The position numbers and the translations under genes are program-made. From DASUPK01 sp963797265 (lineage in GTDB: Bacteria > Actinomycetota > Thermoleophilia > Solirubrobacterales > 70-9), in the NCBI GenBank assembly GCA_963797265.1, contig CAWCOY010000002.1, forward strand, positions 186,001-250,000: DNA of 64,000 bases, written 5' to 3'. Of the stretch, positions 1-8,646 are shown in pieces (position 1 is the first letter of the stretch; every line of letters begins with the position of its first letter). The notes under the pieces are model-generated. The model did no database searches. It had not been told where the DNA came from and worked only from the letters and a program-made list of their open reading frames with translations.

Positions 1-276
1 CCGCTCCAGGCGCCAAGCGCGAAAGAGAGGAGTCGGCCGCCAGAGGCGGTAGATGTCGCGGACCTCGTCAGGGATCTCGATCTCGGGCTCGGACGAGACC
101 TCCTGCTCGATCAGCCCCATCGGGAAGATCGCCGAGAGGTCCTCGGGACCGACGGGCTCGCCAGTGGCGGGGCTGAGCGGCGGAGGCGGAGGGTCACCCG
201 GAAGATCGGCGAGCACGTTGACCCAGCTGGTCGGAATCTGCTCCTCGGCCAGCTCGAACTTGACCCTCTCGCCCAT
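1..276 (-). CDS. TrpB-like (TrpB2) PLP enzyme, N-terminal part, cut by window edge
   Basis: This is the first 92 codons of a reverse-strand gene that leaves the window at base 1. It starts with ATG at 276-274, giving MGERVKFELAEEQIPTSW. The N-terminus has the features of the TrpB2 branch of tryptophan synthase beta-like enzymes: a W-x-N segment, a proline run, a GEPVGPEDL-type stretch, FPMGLIEQE, and the segment IYRLWRPTPLFRAWRLER leading into the substrate-binding domain. The family is PLP-dependent and joins indole to serine. TrpB2 enzymes often act as stand-alone indole salvage enzymes. The PLP lysine lies outside the window, so activity cannot be judged. The family assignment comes from recalled N-terminal signature residues. 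Confidence 0.78.
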   Translation of the reverse strand, partial: MGERVKFELAEEQIPTSWVNVLADLPGDPPPPPLSPATGEPVGPEDLSAIFPMGLIEQEVSSEPEIEIPDEVRDIYRLWRPTPLFRAWRLER

Positions 277-372
277 CGAGCGTCGATTCTATTGGGGGTC
301 CGTCTGCGCGCGCAGTGGACCAATGTCCTAGTCAGGCACGTCCCCCGCTTCAAGGATCGCCGGGAACGCCCG

Positions 373-1566
373 ATGAGGTGGGTGATGCGGCCTCGCCTCT
401 CATCGCTGATCCCACTCTGCCTGTCTGCGGCGGTGCTGTGTGCGGTGATGTTCGCGAGCAGCGCCCAGGCCCTCAGCCTGCGGAGCCAGACGTACCAGAT
501 CAGCGGCGCCGACACGAAGCAGAGGCTCACGGTCCGCTGCCCCGGCAAGAAACGCTTGCCATACAGCGGCGGCATGCTCACCGATCCCCTGGGACCGGAC
601 GGAGAAGGGGTCTATCCCCACTCCTACGAGCGCCTGGGAGTCCAGCGGGGCTGGCACGTCACCCCCGTCCTCTACGGCGATGGCGCCAGCCGCTCGGTCA
701 CCCTCCAGGTCATCTGCGGCCCCAGGATCGGCCCGGTGAGCTCGCCTCACTCGACCGTCTTCGTTGGCCCCGGTGAGACCCGCACGGCGACAGCCACCTG
801 CCCTCGAGGGAACCGTCTCCTCGCCGGGGGATTCCAGCGAACCAACTTCGTCACGCGCGGCGGCAACTACGTGACCGAGTCACGAGCCGCGTCGGACCGG
901 TCCTGGCAGGTCTCGGGCAGCGCCTTCGGGACCTTCGGAGGTGAGCTCACGGCGATCGCCTACTGCCTGAAGTCCGGCGGGCCCCTGTTGAGCGAGGTCG
1001 CGTCGCAGGCGGAGCTGCCTCTCGACTCCTCGACCACGGCGACCACGCCGGCGTGCCCACCGGGGTCGACGATGGTGGGGGGCGGCTTCTCCACCACGCC
1101 GTCGGGCCCGGCCCTGGTCTCGTCCGCGTACTTCAACTCCGACGGAAGCTGGTCCGCGACGGCGTTCAACCGGTTCGGTCCCGACGCCTCGCTCAGCGCC
1201 CACGGCTATTGCATGAGGCTGGCGACGATCAAGCGGCGGCAGAACATGCGCCACGGCACCAGGGCCCAGCACGAGCGGACCATCAAGGCGCCGAAGATCC
1301 TCGACCGGGCCCTGAAGGTCGCCATCTCCGAGCGGGTGTCGAACAACGGCTGCTTCCCGCCCCCGGGTGCGCTGGTCGCGGCGCTCCAGGACAACAAGAT
1401 TCAGGCCCGGCAGGCAGCGAATCCTCGCGCCGTCGGCGGCGGCGTCGTGAACGTGCTGACCGACCAGGCCTCCTGCGAGCGGGTGCGACTCGCCGTGCGG
1501 CAGGGCCGGGAGGTGATCGTCCTCGACTCGGCGACCGGCGCGGTCACCAAGCGGCGCCTCCGATAG
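373..1566 (+). CDS. Secreted protein with three CPxG...GGF repeats, function unknown
   Basis: I chose the ATG at 373 (another lies at 385) because it begins a good signal peptide: a basic start, a hydrophobic run, and an Ala-rich end at about residue 33 (SSAQA). The longer frame from 292 adds a charged, unlikely leader. The mature part carries three repeats of about 75-80 residues. Each begins with a C-P-x-G motif (CPGKKRLPYSGG, CPRGNRLLAGGF, CPPGSTMVGGGF) and closes with a Trp-containing strand and a Cys, which suggests a disulfide-bonded beta domain. The last 120 residues are basic and unrelated to the repeats. It faces pckG tail to tail. I do not recognise the family. An extracytoplasmic structural or binding role is only a guess. 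Confidence 0.72.
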   Translation: MRWVMRPRLSSLIPLCLSAAVLCAVMFASSAQALSLRSQTYQISGADTKQRLTVRCPGKKRLPYSGGMLTDPLGPDGEGVYPHSYERLGVQRGWHVTPVLYGDGASRSVTLQVICGPRIGPVSSPHSTVFVGPGETRTATATCPRGNRLLAGGFQRTNFVTRGGNYVTESRAASDRSWQVSGSAFGTFGGELTAIAYCLKSGGPLLSEVASQAELPLDSSTTATTPACPPGSTMVGGGFSTTPSGPALVSSAYFNSDGSWSATAFNRFGPDASLSAHGYCMRLATIKRRQNMRHGTRAQHERTIKAPKILDRALKVAISERVSNNGCFPPPGALVAALQDNKIQARQAANPRAVGGGVVNVLTDQASCERVRLAVRQGREVIVLDSATGAVTKRRLR

Positions 1567-1607
1567 ATCCGGCGGGGTTTTGTGGCCGCCGCATCTGGCG
1601 AAGCCGT

Positions 1608-3428
1608 CTAGCTCAACCGCTCTTTCAACGCCACGAGCTGCGCCTGCAGCGGATCCGGCAGGCGGTCGCCGAAGCGCGCCAAGTGCTCCTCGACCTGAGG
1701 AAGCTGCGCCTTGACGGCCTCGGGGTCCACCTCGAGCAGGAGGCGCATGTCGTCGGGGCTCACCGTGGTGCCCTCCATGTCCAGCTCGCCCTCAGCGGGG
1801 ACGCGGCCGATCGGCGTGTCGACGGCGTCGCCCTCACCCTCGGTGCGGCGGAAAACCCACTCGAGTACGCGGATGTTGTCGCCGAAGCCGGGCCAGACGA
1901 AGTTGCCCTCGTCGTCCTTGCGGAACCAGTTGACCAGGAAGATCTTCGGCAGCTTGGCCCCCTCGCGCTCGGCGGTCTTCAGCCAGTGCCCGAAGTAGTC
2001 GGCCATGTTGTAGCCGCAGAAGGGCAGCATCGCCATCGGGTCGAAGCGGAGCTCGCCAACCGTGCCGTCGGCGGCCGCGGTCTTCTCGACCGACATGGTG
2101 GCCCCGAGGAAGACGCCGTGCTCCCAGTCGAACGCCTCCGTTACGAGCGGGACGACGGTTGCCCGGCGGCCTCCGAAGAGGAAGGCGTCGATCGGCACCC
2201 CGGCGGGGTCCTCCCACTCCTCGGCGATGCAGGGACACTGCGAGGCGGGAGTAGTGAACCGTGCGTTGGGGTGGGCAGCCGGCTCATCCGAGTCGGGCGT
2301 CCACTCGTTGCCCTTCCAATCGACCGCGTGCTCCGGGGCCTCACCGGTCATGCCCTCCCACCAGACGTCGCCGTCGTCGGTGCGGGCGCAGTTGGTGAAG
2401 ATCGTGTTCTTCTCCACGGTCTCCATCGCGTTCGGATTGGTCTTGTGGCCAGTGCCCGGCGCCACGCCGAAGAATCCGGCCTCCGGGTTGACGGCGTACA
2501 GGCGACCGTCCGTGCCGAACTTCATCCAGGCGATGTCGTCGCCGACCGTCTCGACCGTCCAACCCTCGAACTTCGGAATCAGCATTGCGAGGTTGGTCTT
2601 GCCCGACGCGGACGGGAACGCCCCGCTCACGTACTTCACCTTCCCCTCGGGAGAGGTGAGCTTGAGGATCAGCATGTGCTCGGCGAGCCAGCCCTCGTCG
2701 CGCGCCATCACCGAGGCGATCCGCAGCGCGAAGCACTTCTTGCCGAGCAGGGCGTTGCCGCCGTAGCCCGAGCCGAACGACCAGATCTCCCTGCTCTCGG
2801 GGTAGTGGACGATGTACTTGGTGTCGTTGCAGGGCCAGGAGACGTCCTCCTGACCCTCCTCGAGCGGCATGCCGACCGAATGGATGCAGGGCACGAACTC
2901 GCCGTCCTCGCCGAGGACCTCGAGCGCGTCGGCGCCCATGCGGGTCATGATCCGCATCGAGGCCGCCACGTAGGCTGAGTCGGTCAGCTGGACCCCGATG
3001 TGCGAGATCGGCGAGCCGAGCGGGCCCATCGAGAAGGGCACGACGTACATCGTCCGACCGCGCATGCAGCCGGTGAACAGCTCCCGCAGGACGTCCCGCA
3101 TCTCGGCCGGCTCCCGCCAGTTGTTGGTCGGGCCGGCGTCCTCCTCCCGCTCGGAGCAGATGAAGGTGCGGTCCTCGACCCGCGCCACGTCCGAGGGGTT
3201 GGACCGGGCCAGATAGGAGTTGGGCCGCTTCGCGTCGGAGAGCTTCTCGAAGGTCCCGGCGTCGACCAGCTGCTGGGCGAGGGAGTCGTACTCCTCAGCC
3301 GAGCCGTCACACCAATGGATCGAGTCGGGCTGGGTCAGCTCGGCGATCTCGTTGACCCAGGAAACGAGCTTGGCGTGCTTCGTCGATGCCTCTGTCGTGG
3401 CGCTTGTCTCGCTCAACGGTGCGTTCAA
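1608..3428 (-). CDS. pckG: Phosphoenolpyruvate carboxykinase (GTP)
   Basis: The enzyme converts oxaloacetate + GTP to PEP + GDP + CO2, the entry step of gluconeogenesis, in the cytosol. At 606 residues it has the length usual for the GTP family. The P-loop FPSASGKTNLAML sits near residue 272. The cysteine-containing AFPSASGKT region, the YGGNALLGKKCFALR stretch and the NPNAMETVEKNTIFTN substrate loop are all typical of GTP-PEPCK and differ from the ATP type. The longest frame starts at TTG 3428. An AAGGAG lies directly against that codon, so a second TTG at 3416, 12 nt beyond the AAGGAG, is the more plausible start. It is transcribed alone. The gap to the Usp gene upstream is about 150 nt. 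Confidence 0.97.
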   Translation of the reverse strand: MNAPLSETSATTEASTKHAKLVSWVNEIAELTQPDSIHWCDGSAEEYDSLAQQLVDAGTFEKLSDAKRPNSYLARSNPSDVARVEDRTFICSEREEDAGPTNNWREPAEMRDVLRELFTGCMRGRTMYVVPFSMGPLGSPISHIGVQLTDSAYVAASMRIMTRMGADALEVLGEDGEFVPCIHSVGMPLEEGQEDVSWPCNDTKYIVHYPESREIWSFGSGYGGNALLGKKCFALRIASVMARDEGWLAEHMLILKLTSPEGKVKYVSGAFPSASGKTNLAMLIPKFEGWTVETVGDDIAWMKFGTDGRLYAVNPEAGFFGVAPGTGHKTNPNAMETVEKNTIFTNCARTDDGDVWWEGMTGEAPEHAVDWKGNEWTPDSDEPAAHPNARFTTPASQCPCIAEEWEDPAGVPIDAFLFGGRRATVVPLVTEAFDWEHGVFLGATMSVEKTAAADGTVGELRFDPMAMLPFCGYNMADYFGHWLKTAEREGAKLPKIFLVNWFRKDDEGNFVWPGFGDNIRVLEWVFRRTEGEGDAVDTPIGRVPAEGELDMEGTTVSPDDMRLLLEVDPEAVKAQLPQVEEHLARFGDRLPDPLQAQLVALKERLS

Positions 3429-3579
3429 CTCCTTGATGGTTGATTGATGACCCCCTGCCCTGCCAGGCGCGAGATGGTTTCACATCACTCGGCTGTGAGG
3501 CCGCCTCTCTTGTGTGGGGTGATACGGATCGTAGGGGGTCGTGAGAGGCCCGTGCGCAGGCTGATTTCCCGCCGACCTC

Positions 3580-4329
3580 TCAACCCGGACGCGGTACGAC
3601 CAGGACCGGGCAGGGCGCAACGCGGATCACGCGGGACGAGACGCTGCCGATCAGCAGCCGCATGACCGGCCCGAAGCCGCGGGACCCGAGCACGAGCAGA
3701 TCGACGCCCATCTCCGCCGCCTCCAGCAGCTTCTCGACGGGATCTCCCCGCTCGAAGACCGGCAGTGGGCGGAGCTCCGGCGGGAGCTCCGCCACCGCGT
3801 TGTTGAGCTGCGTCTGGAAGTCGGGTCCGGACTCGGCGCCAGCCTGGGCGGCGGCGCCCACGCCCATCGCAGGGACCGGGGTCGCTACGCCGATTACTCG
3901 CAGCGATCCCCCGAACTTCGTCACGAGCTTGGCGGCCTCGTCCAGAGCCGCGTAGGACTCGGCCATTCCGTCGAAACCGACGGCCGCCACCCGTAGTCGA
4001 TCCTCTGAGTGATCCGCATCGCCGTAGCCCTTCGGGGCGATCAGCAGGCGGCAGCGGGCGCCGTGGAGCAGGTGCTCGGCGACGCTGCCGGGCGAGACGG
4101 ATCCGAGGTGCGCGTGGTGGGTCGAACCGAGAACGATCAGGTCAGCCTCGCCGCTCTCGGCGAGAGCCTGGAGTGCATCGGCGGGGGATCCCTTCTCGAC
4201 GTGGACGACCTTGAGCTCGCCCCCATCCCGCTCCACGATCCGCTCCGCGAGCACGCGCGCGTCCTCGCCGCGCTCGTTCTCCAGGTAGCCGACTACGACC
4301 TTCGGGTAGATGGGCGGCGCCGCTGGCAT
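3580..4329 (-). CDS. Tandem universal stress protein (UspA family)
   Basis: The 249-residue protein has two Usp domains, at about residues 8-115 and 120-248. Each ends in the ATP-binding G-2x-G-9x-G(S/T) type loop: LGSTHHAHLGSVSPGSVAEH in the first domain and LGSRGFGPVMRLLIGSVSSR in the second. Such tandem proteins bind ATP and are associated with stress or dormancy survival in actinobacteria, but the target here is unknown. The start is ATG 4329 directly before the first beta strand (PKVVVGYLE). It is monocistronic by spacing. Confidence 0.92.
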   Translation of the reverse strand: MPAAPPIYPKVVVGYLENERGEDARVLAERIVERDGGELKVVHVEKGSPADALQALAESGEADLIVLGSTHHAHLGSVSPGSVAEHLLHGARCRLLIAPKGYGDADHSEDRLRVAAVGFDGMAESYAALDEAAKLVTKFGGSLRVIGVATPVPAMGVGAAAQAGAESGPDFQTQLNNAVAELPPELRPLPVFERGDPVEKLLEAAEMGVDLLVLGSRGFGPVMRLLIGSVSSRVIRVAPCPVLVVPRPG

Positions 4330-4439
4330 GGGCGGTGAAGCCTAGAACCGCGCCTCCGTAGGCCTTGAGCGTCGATCGGGTGTCGAGATTGGCCCGACCC
4401 GTTCGTCGTCAGGGTGAGATGCAGAACAGGAAGGCGAAC

Positions 4440-4769
4440 CTATGCAGGGACGCGCTTGGAGCTGAGCACGGCGTCGAGCAGCCCGGGGAACCTCGCGTCC
4501 AGGTCATCTCGGCGCAGCCAGGTCATCTTGGTCGTGCCTCGTCGCTCCTGCTGGATGACGCCGGCTTCGCGCAGGGTCCGGAAATGGTGCGTCATCGTCG
4601 ACTTGCTGATGTCGAGCCCGAAGGTCCCGCAGGCCCGCGGATCCGTGTCCTCCGCGAGCCGACGGACGATCGCCAGCCGGTGCGGGTCGCTGAGCGCGTG
4701 CAGAACGTCCGGCAGCTCGATCTCGTCACGCTCCGGGTGATGCAGCTTCGGTGTGTGATCTATTCCCAT
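4440..4769 (-). CDS. ArsR-family winged-helix repressor
   Basis: This 109-residue regulator starts at ATG 4769. A longer in-frame extension reads back through the operator region and is unlikely. The core ALSDPHRLAIVRRLAED and the recognition helix region DISKSTMTHHFRTLREAGVI are classic ArsR winged helix-turn-helix. No CxC metal-binding motif is visible; the single cysteine is in RACGTFG. It is therefore more likely a sensor of a small organic molecule than of a metal. It is divergent from the leader gene and DHA2 efflux pump, and several palindromes fill the shared promoter. By analogy with such pairs it probably represses both directions and is released by a pump substrate. Confidence 0.9.
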   Translation of the reverse strand: MGIDHTPKLHHPERDEIELPDVLHALSDPHRLAIVRRLAEDTDPRACGTFGLDISKSTMTHHFRTLREAGVIQQERRGTTKMTWLRRDDLDARFPGLLDAVLSSKRVPA

Positions 4770-4770
4770 A

Positions 4771-4827
4771 GTTCGATTGTACGAGGGTCGTCGAACTTTT
4801 GGTACGATGTTCATCGTACTATCGAAC
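4771..4827. promoter_or_regulatory. Nested palindromic operator between ArsR and efflux genes
   Basis: An 18-bp palindrome, gtacgatgttcatcgtac, occupies 4802-4819 (8-bp arms around TT). An outer, nearly perfect 14-bp pair, gttcgattgtacga (4771-4784) and tcgtactatcgaac (4814-4827), encloses it. A further TCGAAC half-site lies at 4791-4796. The block covers the whole gap between the two divergent start codons, where the promoters must lie. It fits one or two ArsR dimers binding over both promoters. Confidence 0.65.
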
Positions 4828-4844
4828 AGCCAGGAAGGCAAGAA

Positions 4845-4979
4845 ATGCCCAATCACCTCGACCTCGAAACCACCGCCACGCCAGAGCAGGGTGCCGACAC
4901 CGGGCAAGAGAGTCCCAGTCCGTCCCAGCTCGCGGCAGTCGTAGAGGCCGCCTACATCCTGGAGGCTGTCCGGAAGTGA
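4845..4979 (+). CDS. 44-residue acidic leader protein coupled to efflux pump
   Basis: This small frame begins at ATG 4845 after a good AGGAAGG ribosome site. It encodes 44 residues, acidic in the first half (LDLETTATPEQGADTGQES) and helical and Ala-rich in the second (SQLAAVVEAAYILEAVRK). Its TGA overlaps the GTG start of the pump in a GTGA arrangement, so translation is probably coupled. No family is recognised. It could be a real small protein or a translated leader that delivers ribosomes to the pump gene. The ribosome site and exact overlap argue for translation. Confidence 0.55.
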   Translation: MPNHLDLETTATPEQGADTGQESPSPSQLAAVVEAAYILEAVRK

Positions 4980-6451
4980 ACCCGGTCACCGCGGCAAAAG
5001 CGATCGCGACTCGGAACTCCACCGCCCTTCTGCTGGTCGTCTGTCTCGGCCAGTTCATGGTGATCCTCGATGTCTCGATCGTGAACGTGGCGCTGCCGTC
5101 CATCAAGGATTCGCTGGGGTTCTCCACCAACGGGCTCCAGTGGGTCCTCAACGCGTACACCCTCACCTACGCCGGCTTCCTGCTGCTGGGCGGCCGGGCC
5201 TGCGACCTCTTCGGGCGCCGTCGCATGTTCTTCGGCGGGACCCTCCTCTTCTCGGGCGCCTCGCTTCTCTGCGCGATCGCGCCCACCTCCGAGGCGCTGA
5301 TCGCCGCGCGCTCGCTGCAGGGCATCGGCGCCGCTTTCCTCTCCCCCGCCACCCTGGCGATCATCACCACCTCGTTCGACGAGGGTCCGCCCCGCAATCG
5401 CGCCCTCGGCGCCTGGGGTGCGGTCGGCGCGGTCGGCGCCACCGCCGGCGTCCTGCTCGGCGGCGTCCTCACCGAGGCGTTCAGCTGGCCGGCAATCTTC
5501 CTGATCAACGTGCCAATCGGCCTGGCGATCGTCCTCTTCAGCGCCCGGCTCGTCCCCGAGGGGCGCAGTGAGGCCGAGAACCGCCACTTCGACCTCCCCG
5601 GCGCCTTGCTCGTGACCCTCGGCATGACGGCGCTCACCTACGGGATCGTCACCACCGACCGTCTCAGCTGGGGCTCGATCGGAGTCCTTGGGCCGGTCGC
5701 CGCAGGCGCCGCGCTCCTGGTGGCATTCGCTCTCTACGAGAATCACCTCGACCGCGTCCCCACGAAGGTCGCCCTGATGCCCCTCACCATCTTCAAGCTG
5801 CGCACGCTCCGGGCCGCCAACCTGGTGATCTTCCTGCTCTACGCCGCGATCTTCGGCTTCTGGTTCTTCCAGTCCCTCTACATGCAGGGGACGCTCCACT
5901 ACAGCGCGCTCGAGACCGGCTTGGCGTTCGTGCCGATGACGGCCGCCGTGGGAACGGGCGCGACCCTGGCTCCGCGGATCGCAAAGCGAATCACGCCGCG
6001 GCTGACGCTCGCCGCGGGAATGCTGTTCACCGCCGTCGGCGAGTTGCTGCTGACCAGCGTCCACCCCGGCGGCAGCTACGCGGCGAACATACTCCCCGGC
6101 GGCGTGATCGGCGCGTTCGGCCTGGGCCTCGCGCTGGTGCCGGCGACGATCGTCGCCGTGCAGGGCGTCGATCGAGCGGTGAGCGGTCTCGCGTCCGGGG
6201 TGCTCAACACCTCACGCTTCGTGGGAGCGGCCCTCGGGCTGGCCGTGCTCAGCACTCTCGCGGCCAACCACACCGACGACGAGGTCGCCTCAGGCACCTC
6301 GGCCGCCAGGGCGCTCACCGACGGCTTCCAGCTCCAGTTCGAGATCGGCGCGATCTTCTGCCTCGTCGGCGCGATCGCCGCTCTGGTCTTGCTTCGCCCC
6401 CAGCGTCAGCGCCAGGAGGCGCCGGGGATGGCCGGCGCCGAGAGCGCCTAG
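4976..6451 (+). CDS. DHA2-family (EmrB/QacA-type) multidrug efflux MFS transporter
   Basis: The protein has 491 residues from GTG 4976, the length expected for a 14-helix drug:H+ antiporter. Motif D1 is seen as LDVSIVNVALPSI in helix 1, followed by the loop motif with GRRRMF after helix 2. The antiporter motif C region (GAVGATAGVLLGGVLTE) is in helix 5. It exports an unknown toxic compound across the cytoplasmic membrane using the proton gradient. Translation appears coupled to the leader gene, and the divergent ArsR protein probably controls it. A longer reading frame upstream runs through the operator and is rejected. Confidence 0.93.
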   Translation: MNPVTAAKAIATRNSTALLLVVCLGQFMVILDVSIVNVALPSIKDSLGFSTNGLQWVLNAYTLTYAGFLLLGGRACDLFGRRRMFFGGTLLFSGASLLCAIAPTSEALIAARSLQGIGAAFLSPATLAIITTSFDEGPPRNRALGAWGAVGAVGATAGVLLGGVLTEAFSWPAIFLINVPIGLAIVLFSARLVPEGRSEAENRHFDLPGALLVTLGMTALTYGIVTTDRLSWGSIGVLGPVAAGAALLVAFALYENHLDRVPTKVALMPLTIFKLRTLRAANLVIFLLYAAIFGFWFFQSLYMQGTLHYSALETGLAFVPMTAAVGTGATLAPRIAKRITPRLTLAAGMLFTAVGELLLTSVHPGGSYAANILPGGVIGAFGLGLALVPATIVAVQGVDRAVSGLASGVLNTSRFVGAALGLAVLSTLAANHTDDEVASGTSAARALTDGFQLQFEIGAIFCLVGAIAALVLLRPQRQRQEAPGMAGAESA

Positions 6452-6514
6452 GGCGAGCGCGCCCCGGGAATCAAGGGCTTTGTACTGTTCCCGCCCGCCC
6501 TCGGGCGAGGTGAC

Positions 6515-7732
6515 ATGCGCTTCTACGAGTTCGAAAGCCGCCGGATAGTCGAGCGGGCCGGGATCCCGGTCACCGAGTACGGCTTCTGTAAGAACGCGGA
6601 GGAAGCGCGCCAGGCCGCCGAACGGATCGGCGGGCCGACGGTGACCAAGTCTCAGGTCCTGACCGGCGGGCGGATGAAGGCCGGCGGCGTCAAGTTTGCG
6701 GACACTCCCGAGGAGGCCGAGGCGCACGCGGCCGACATCCTCGAGCTCGAGATCAACGGGCACATGCCGGTGGGCGTGCTGGTCGACCCGAAGGCCGAGG
6801 TCGAGCAGGAGTACTACGCCGCGGTGCTCTGGGACGGCCGGGCGAAGCGGCCGATGATGCTCTTCTCGGACATGGGCGGCATCGACATCGAAGAGGTCGC
6901 CGAAAAGCACCCGGACCACGTCGGCCGCGGCCACCTCTCGAACCTCCAGCCCATTCCGGACTTCCGCGCCAAGGAGGTCGTCGCCGCGGCGGGCGGCCTG
7001 ACCGGACGCGAGCTCACCCGCGCCACGCCGGTGCTCGCCCGCCTCGCCCAGCTTCAGCGCGACTACGACATGACGCTCGCCGAGATCAACCCGCTGGCTC
7101 GCCTCTCCGACGGTTCATTCGTCGCCCTTGACGCCCACATGGAGATGGAGGACGAGGCCGTCGGTCGGCATCAGAAGGTTCTGAAGGAGATCGGCGTGGA
7201 GCTCAAGGAGCCGCGCGAGCTCTACGAGCCCTCCGAGTTCGAGCGCAACGTGAAGGCGATCGACGAGGCGGACCACCGCGGCGTGATCCAGGGCAAGGAC
7301 CACGGCTTCACCGGCAACCTGGGCCTGGTGATCGGCGCCGGCGGCGGCTCGCTCACGCTCACCGACGCGGTTCGCAGCCAGGGTGGCAAGCCCGCGAACT
7401 ACGCCGAGATCGGCGGTAACCCCTCTGTCGCCAAGTCCTGCGGCCTCGCCAAGGAGGTCCTGAAGAAGGACGGCGTCGAGAAGATCGCGGTGATGATGTC
7501 GATCGTCTCCAACACCCGGGTCGACATCGTCGCCCGCGGCGTGATCAAGGCCTGCCTGGAGCTGGGCAAGGACCCGGCGGACACCATCACCGTCTTCCGC
7601 ATCCCGGGCGCCTGGGAGGAGGAGGGTGCGAAGATCCTCGGCAAGTACGGCGTCGAGTTCCGCGACCGCTCCACCTCGATGTGGGACGCCGCCGGCGAGG
7701 CCGTCGAGAAGATTCAGGGGGCCGCGGCATGA
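6515..7732 (+). CDS. sucC: Succinyl-CoA synthetase beta-like subunit (ATP-grasp acyl-CoA ligase)
   Basis: This 405-residue subunit has an N-terminal ATP-grasp fold and a C-terminal CoA-ligase flavodoxin-like domain. The TLAEINPLARLSDGSFVALD segment contains the conserved metal/nucleotide residues. GNLGLVIGAGGGSLTLTDAV and the GGKPANYAEIGGNPS loop are typical of SucC. Length and motifs match SucC, but related malate-CoA ligases (MtkA) look similar, so the acid used is not certain. The start ATG 6515 follows GGGCGAGGTGAC. Its stop overlaps the alpha-subunit start (ATGA), consistent with an obligate heteromer. Role: substrate-level phosphorylation in the TCA cycle, or activation of a dicarboxylate. 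Confidence 0.88.
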   Translation: MRFYEFESRRIVERAGIPVTEYGFCKNAEEARQAAERIGGPTVTKSQVLTGGRMKAGGVKFADTPEEAEAHAADILELEINGHMPVGVLVDPKAEVEQEYYAAVLWDGRAKRPMMLFSDMGGIDIEEVAEKHPDHVGRGHLSNLQPIPDFRAKEVVAAAGGLTGRELTRATPVLARLAQLQRDYDMTLAEINPLARLSDGSFVALDAHMEMEDEAVGRHQKVLKEIGVELKEPRELYEPSEFERNVKAIDEADHRGVIQGKDHGFTGNLGLVIGAGGGSLTLTDAVRSQGGKPANYAEIGGNPSVAKSCGLAKEVLKKDGVEKIAVMMSIVSNTRVDIVARGVIKACLELGKDPADTITVFRIPGAWEEEGAKILGKYGVEFRDRSTSMWDAAGEAVEKIQGAAA

Positions 7733-8646
7733 GCATCCTGCTCACGGAGGACTTCACCTTCATCGTCCAGGGCATCACCGGCCGGGAGGCGGTCAACCTG
7801 ACGAAGGAATGCCTCGACTACGGCTCCAAGGTGGTCGGCGGCGTCACCCCCGGGCGCAAGGGGCGCGAGGTGCACGGGGTCCCGGTCTTCGACACCGTCG
7901 AGCAGGCGGTCGCCGACCACGGCTCCCCGATCGACGGCTCCGTCGTCACCGTCCCTCCCGCCTTCACCAAGGACGCGGTCTTCGAGGCGATCGAGAACGG
8001 GATCAAGTTGATCGTGGTCGTCACCGAGCGGATCCCTCGTCGCGACGTGGCGCAGATGGTCGAGCTCGCCAACCTACGCGGCGCCCGCATCATCGGCCCG
8101 AACTGCCTCGGGATCATCGCTCCAGGCGTCGCCAAGATGGGCGGCATCGGCGGCCCGGCCAAGGACGCCGCCAAGGCCTACGAGCCCGGTTCGATCGGGG
8201 TCATGTCCCGCTCCGGTGGCATGACCACGGAGATCTCCTCCACCCTGACCGCTGCCGGCCTGGGCGTGTCCACCGCGGTTTCGATCGGGGGCGACGCGAT
8301 CATCGGCTCCACCTACGCCGAGCTGATGCCCCTCTTCGAGGACGATGAGCAGACCGAGGCGATCGTGATCTACACCGAGCCGGGCGGCCGGATGGAGGCG
8401 GAGCTGGTCGACTGGCGGCGGGCCAACGACTCGAAGCTCCCGATCGTCGCCTTCATGGCCGGCAAGTTCATGGACGACGAGGAGATGAAGGGCATGAGCT
8501 TCGGCCACGCCGGCACGATCGTCGAGGGCGCCGAGGACTCCGCCACCCAGAAGATCGCCCGCCTCGAGGACGCCGGCATCCCGGTGGTGGAGCGGATCGA
8601 CGAGATCCCCGAGGCCGTCAAGGACAAGCTCGGAGCGGCGGTCTGA
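7729..8646 (+). CDS. sucD: Succinyl-CoA synthetase alpha-like subunit
   Basis: The 305-residue alpha partner has an N-terminal CoA-binding Rossmann domain (VQGITGREAVNLTKECLDYG) and a ligase domain. RIIGPNCLGIIAPG is the conserved cysteine loop and SFGHAGTI, near residue 258, holds the catalytic phospho-histidine. The start ATG overlaps the sucC stop by 4 nt, and the stop overlaps the next gene as TGATG. Together with the beta subunit it forms the acyl-CoA synthetase. The conserved histidine argues that it is active. Confidence 0.9.
   Translation: MSILLTEDFTFIVQGITGREAVNLTKECLDYGSKVVGGVTPGRKGREVHGVPVFDTVEQAVADHGSPIDGSVVTVPPAFTKDAVFEAIENGIKLIVVVTERIPRRDVAQMVELANLRGARIIGPNCLGIIAPGVAKMGGIGGPAKDAAKAYEPGSIGVMSRSGGMTTEISSTLTAAGLGVSTAVSIGGDAIIGSTYAELMPLFEDDEQTEAIVIYTEPGGRMEAELVDWRRANDSKLPIVAFMAGKFMDDEEMKGMSFGHAGTIVEGAEDSATQKIARLEDAGIPVVERIDEIPEAVKDKLGAAV

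Noticed and set aside
1570..1600. Possible terminator between the secreted repeat gene and pckG
   Set aside because: Only a 5-bp stem (ggcgg/ccgcc) around a short T run; too weak to claim.
1053..2978. A 641-codon open frame opposite pckG and the secreted repeat gene
   Set aside because: It is antisense to strongly conserved PEPCK coding sequence and consists of low-complexity Arg/Gly/Ala text, as expected for a shadow frame in high-GC DNA.
4952..6064. A 370-codon reverse frame inside the DHA2 pump gene
   Set aside because: The pump is clear on the other strand; the reverse product is Glu/Gly/Arg-rich without any domain.
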